Shown piece after piece: positions 54,119 through 55,471 of a stretch of 55,471 nt of DNA. The DNA is taken from NCBI GenBank assembly GCA_017468985.1, contig JAFUHF010000010.1, forward strand, positions 1 to 55,471, read 5' to 3'. Source of the DNA: Bacteroidaceae bacterium (GTDB lineage Bacteria; Bacteroidota; Bacteroidia; Bacteroidales; Bacteroidaceae). The translations under genes and the position numbers were made by a program. Positions within the stretch are counted from its first letter, which is position 1, and each line of letters opens with the position of its first letter. The notes beneath the pieces were generated by a model that was not told the origin of the DNA, ran no database searches, and saw only the letters and a list, made by a program, of their open reading frames with translations.

Positions 54119-55060
54119 TCACCACAGAATCTTCCGCCCGTTTTTAATGTAGATGTTGCCTTTCACGGGATGAGTGATTTCTCTTCCCAACAGGTCGTAA
54201 ATGCGGCCCTCCTTACTTTCTTTGTCATTGTTAATAGATGGAACCCCATCTATTGAAACAGGATACCAACGCAAGAAGTCTTCAAAATTATAGATGTGAT
54301 TTTGCTGATGTTCCACTGTCCATTTCCATTCTTCTACCACGTCAGGATTCGATGGATCCCATGTTAGATGATATCTGTTATGAAAATAGAGTGACACTTC
54401 CATCTTTGATAGATATAACTCTCTTTTCTTGGCATCATAATAAAATGGGCTGATATGTACTGTATATCCTGTTCCAAGCCTCCGTACAACTCTTTCTCCT
54501 CTTATTGGATCATATCGATGGATATATTGAACTTCTTCTGTCACTATGGTGTCATTGGGGTATTCCTTTAAAGGAAGGCAATTTCTCTTAACATGGCCTA
54601 TTGGCATACGTATATCAGTGGCTATGAGCTTCCTCTCAATAACCTTAATATCTGCTTTATAAACTAAATACTCTCGGTTCCATGCATATGGATTTGGAAT
54701 ATAGTACCATAGATATTCATATCCATAAGGTACAGCTATTTCATATATAAAATGTGGCATCATTATGCAATACCAATAGGCTCTTTCGTGACAGTTCTGA
54801 TAACTTTCAATTCCAGGGATTTCATATGACTGATAATATCCGTAATCTTTATAGATAACGGTAGAATCATATGCTCTGCTGATTCTGTCATAACCAGGGA
54901 TATTATTTTCAGGATCTGTTTGATTAACTCCTAAGTATTTGACTTTCTCGAATCTTTCTGCATCAAAATCGCAGATTAACTTAATCTGAATGGTATCTGG
55001 TTCTGCATGCAAGTAAGGGAATGCCCACATGAAGATGAACAATACAATGTACTTTTTCAT
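54119..55060 (-). CDS. AT-rich exported protein with sorting-type tail, propeptide-like
   Basis: 313 aa with a signal peptide (MKKYIVLFIFMWAFPYLHA). Composition is clearly poorer in G/C than its neighbours, which hints at transfer. Residues about 175-240 (RGERVVRRLGTGYTVHISPFYYDAKKRELYLSKMEVSLYF, seen as VHISPFYYDAKKRELYL and MEVSLYF) recall the gingipain-type propeptide or Ig-like region, but no peptidase catalytic His/Cys domain follows. The end (RIYDLLGREITHPVKGNIYIKNGRKIL) matches the short sorting-like tails of Prevotella. It is Tyr-rich. The function is unknown; a remnant of a secreted C25-like peptidase or a separate family are both possible. Confidence 0.6.
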   Translation of the reverse strand: MKKYIVLFIFMWAFPYLHAEPDTIQIKLICDFDAERFEKVKYLGVNQTDPENNIPGYDRISRAYDSTVIYKDYGYYQSYEIPGIESYQNCHERAYWYCIMMPHFIYEIAVPYGYEYLWYYIPNPYAWNREYLVYKADIKVIERKLIATDIRMPIGHVKRNCLPLKEYPNDTIVTEEVQYIHRYDPIRGERVVRRLGTGYTVHISPFYYDAKKRELYLSKMEVSLYFHNRYHLTWDPSNPDVVEEWKWTVEHQQNHIYNFEDFLRWYPVSIDGVPSINNDKESKEGRIYDLLGREITHPVKGNIYIKNGRKILW

Positions 55061-55123
55061 TGACTTATTTGGTTATGAATATTTCTAATTTGTATTTTAA
55101 AACAAACCTTAAGATTCACGACA

Positions 55124-55131
55124 CAAAGATA
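55124..55131 (-). promoter_or_regulatory. -7 box of the AT-rich gene
   Basis: TATCTTTG on the minus strand, 63 bases before the ATG at 55060. No -33 element at the usual distance. Confidence 0.45.
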
Positions 55132-55333
55132 TACAAAATAAATATTCTCTGTGCCATTATCGCATGATAAAATGTTGGTCAGCCATGAAAAAAGTGGTGT
55201 TTAGGTCACAAAGTGGTGTCTTAATGCTCTATTATATATATTGCCCCTGCCTGAGGTCTGCATACCCGAAAGGCTTGCTTGATGGTGCATGATGCATTTT
55301 TGATTCCTCCTTGCAAAAAACCGGTGCAAGATT

Positions 55334-55364
55334 TTTGCCATTTCCCAACTTCTTGCGACCTTTG
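55334..55364 (+). promoter_or_regulatory. Promoter of the gene cut at the right edge
   Basis: TTTG (55334-55337), exactly 19 bases, then GACCTTTG (55357-55364), one change from TANNTTTG, 24 bases before the ATG at 55389. From 55132 to 55333 I see a short direct repeat (AAGTGGTGT at about 55191 and 55212) and nothing else I can name. Confidence 0.6.
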
Positions 55365-55388
55365 CAATCGGAAACGGAGAGAGCTACT

Positions 55389-55471
55389 ATGAATGAGACA
55401 TCTCCCCAACACACTGACGCTGCCACAAGCAGCCACCGAGACAACTTCAGGCCCCCACTCAGAACTAACAC
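55389..55471 (+). CDS. Start of a plus-strand gene, cut by the window end
   Basis: An ATG at 55389 opens a frame of 27 codons with no stop before the edge (MNETSPQHTDAATSSHRDNF and on). The N-terminus is polar with no signal peptide. A promoter stands at the right distance. The product cannot be named. A minus-strand frame covers the same bases but has no promoter or family match. Confidence 0.5.
   Translation, partial: MNETSPQHTDAATSSHRDNFRPPLRTN

Overview
The window is chromosomal DNA from a member of the Bacteroidales, most like Prevotella/Bacteroides relatives. Four things support this. Promoters have the Bacteroidetes form TTTG-N19/20-TANNTTTG. Start codons lack clear Shine-Dalgarno sites. 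Exported proteins end in short beta-rich tails of the type IX secretion (T9SS) kind, and a PorZ-like T9SS component is present. The gene families (TonB receptor, SusC-era glycan enzymes, S9 peptidase, short S21) also fit. I cannot name the species.

Layout. 1-7650: tandem 43-bp hairpin repeats, then a two-gene cassette of secreted proteins. One has three tandem clan GH-A-like barrels; the other is a 1449-aa protein with two F5/8C-like domains. The cassette is bracketed by an inverted pair of a small repeat. 7903-20802: the core information-processing block on the minus strand, tRNA-Tyr/Gly/Thr, tuf, tRNA-Trp, secE, nusG, rplKAJL, rpoB, rpoC, with hairpins after tuf, before rpoB and after rpoC. 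20843-22624: hpf, a xer recombinase and rpsU. 22708-32269: an exported FAD enzyme, a HAD hydrolase, a CDF metal exporter beside a Fur-family regulator, cysS, and a large secreted sialate O-acetylesterase-like protein that shares modules with the 1449-aa protein.

32645-36244 is a complete thiamine salvage operon: promoter, TPP riboswitch, TonB-dependent receptor, PnuT-type permease and thiamine pyrophosphokinase. It takes the vitamin across both membranes and traps it as TPP, under feedback by TPP. 36308-40232 holds PorZ, a lipoprotein lactonase-fold protein and a small lipoprotein. 40407-41737 is a U32-family protein with a duplicated promoter. 42403 down to about 41795 (minus strand) is a cobalamin riboswitch with its own promoter. 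It leads into a short, hairpin-rich stretch that ends at a terminator and has no convincing gene; this is the least explained element in the window.

42531-53854: an OprP-like porin, serine acetyltransferase, a THUMP rRNA methyltransferase, a DPP-IV-type peptidase, purD, a GpsA-like dehydrogenase with a GlpT-type transporter, a helix-hairpin-helix protein and a sialidase-like protein. 54119-55471: an AT-rich exported protein with a sorting-tail-like end, then the start of a plus-strand gene cut by the window edge.

All calls come from reading the sequence; no database search was run.
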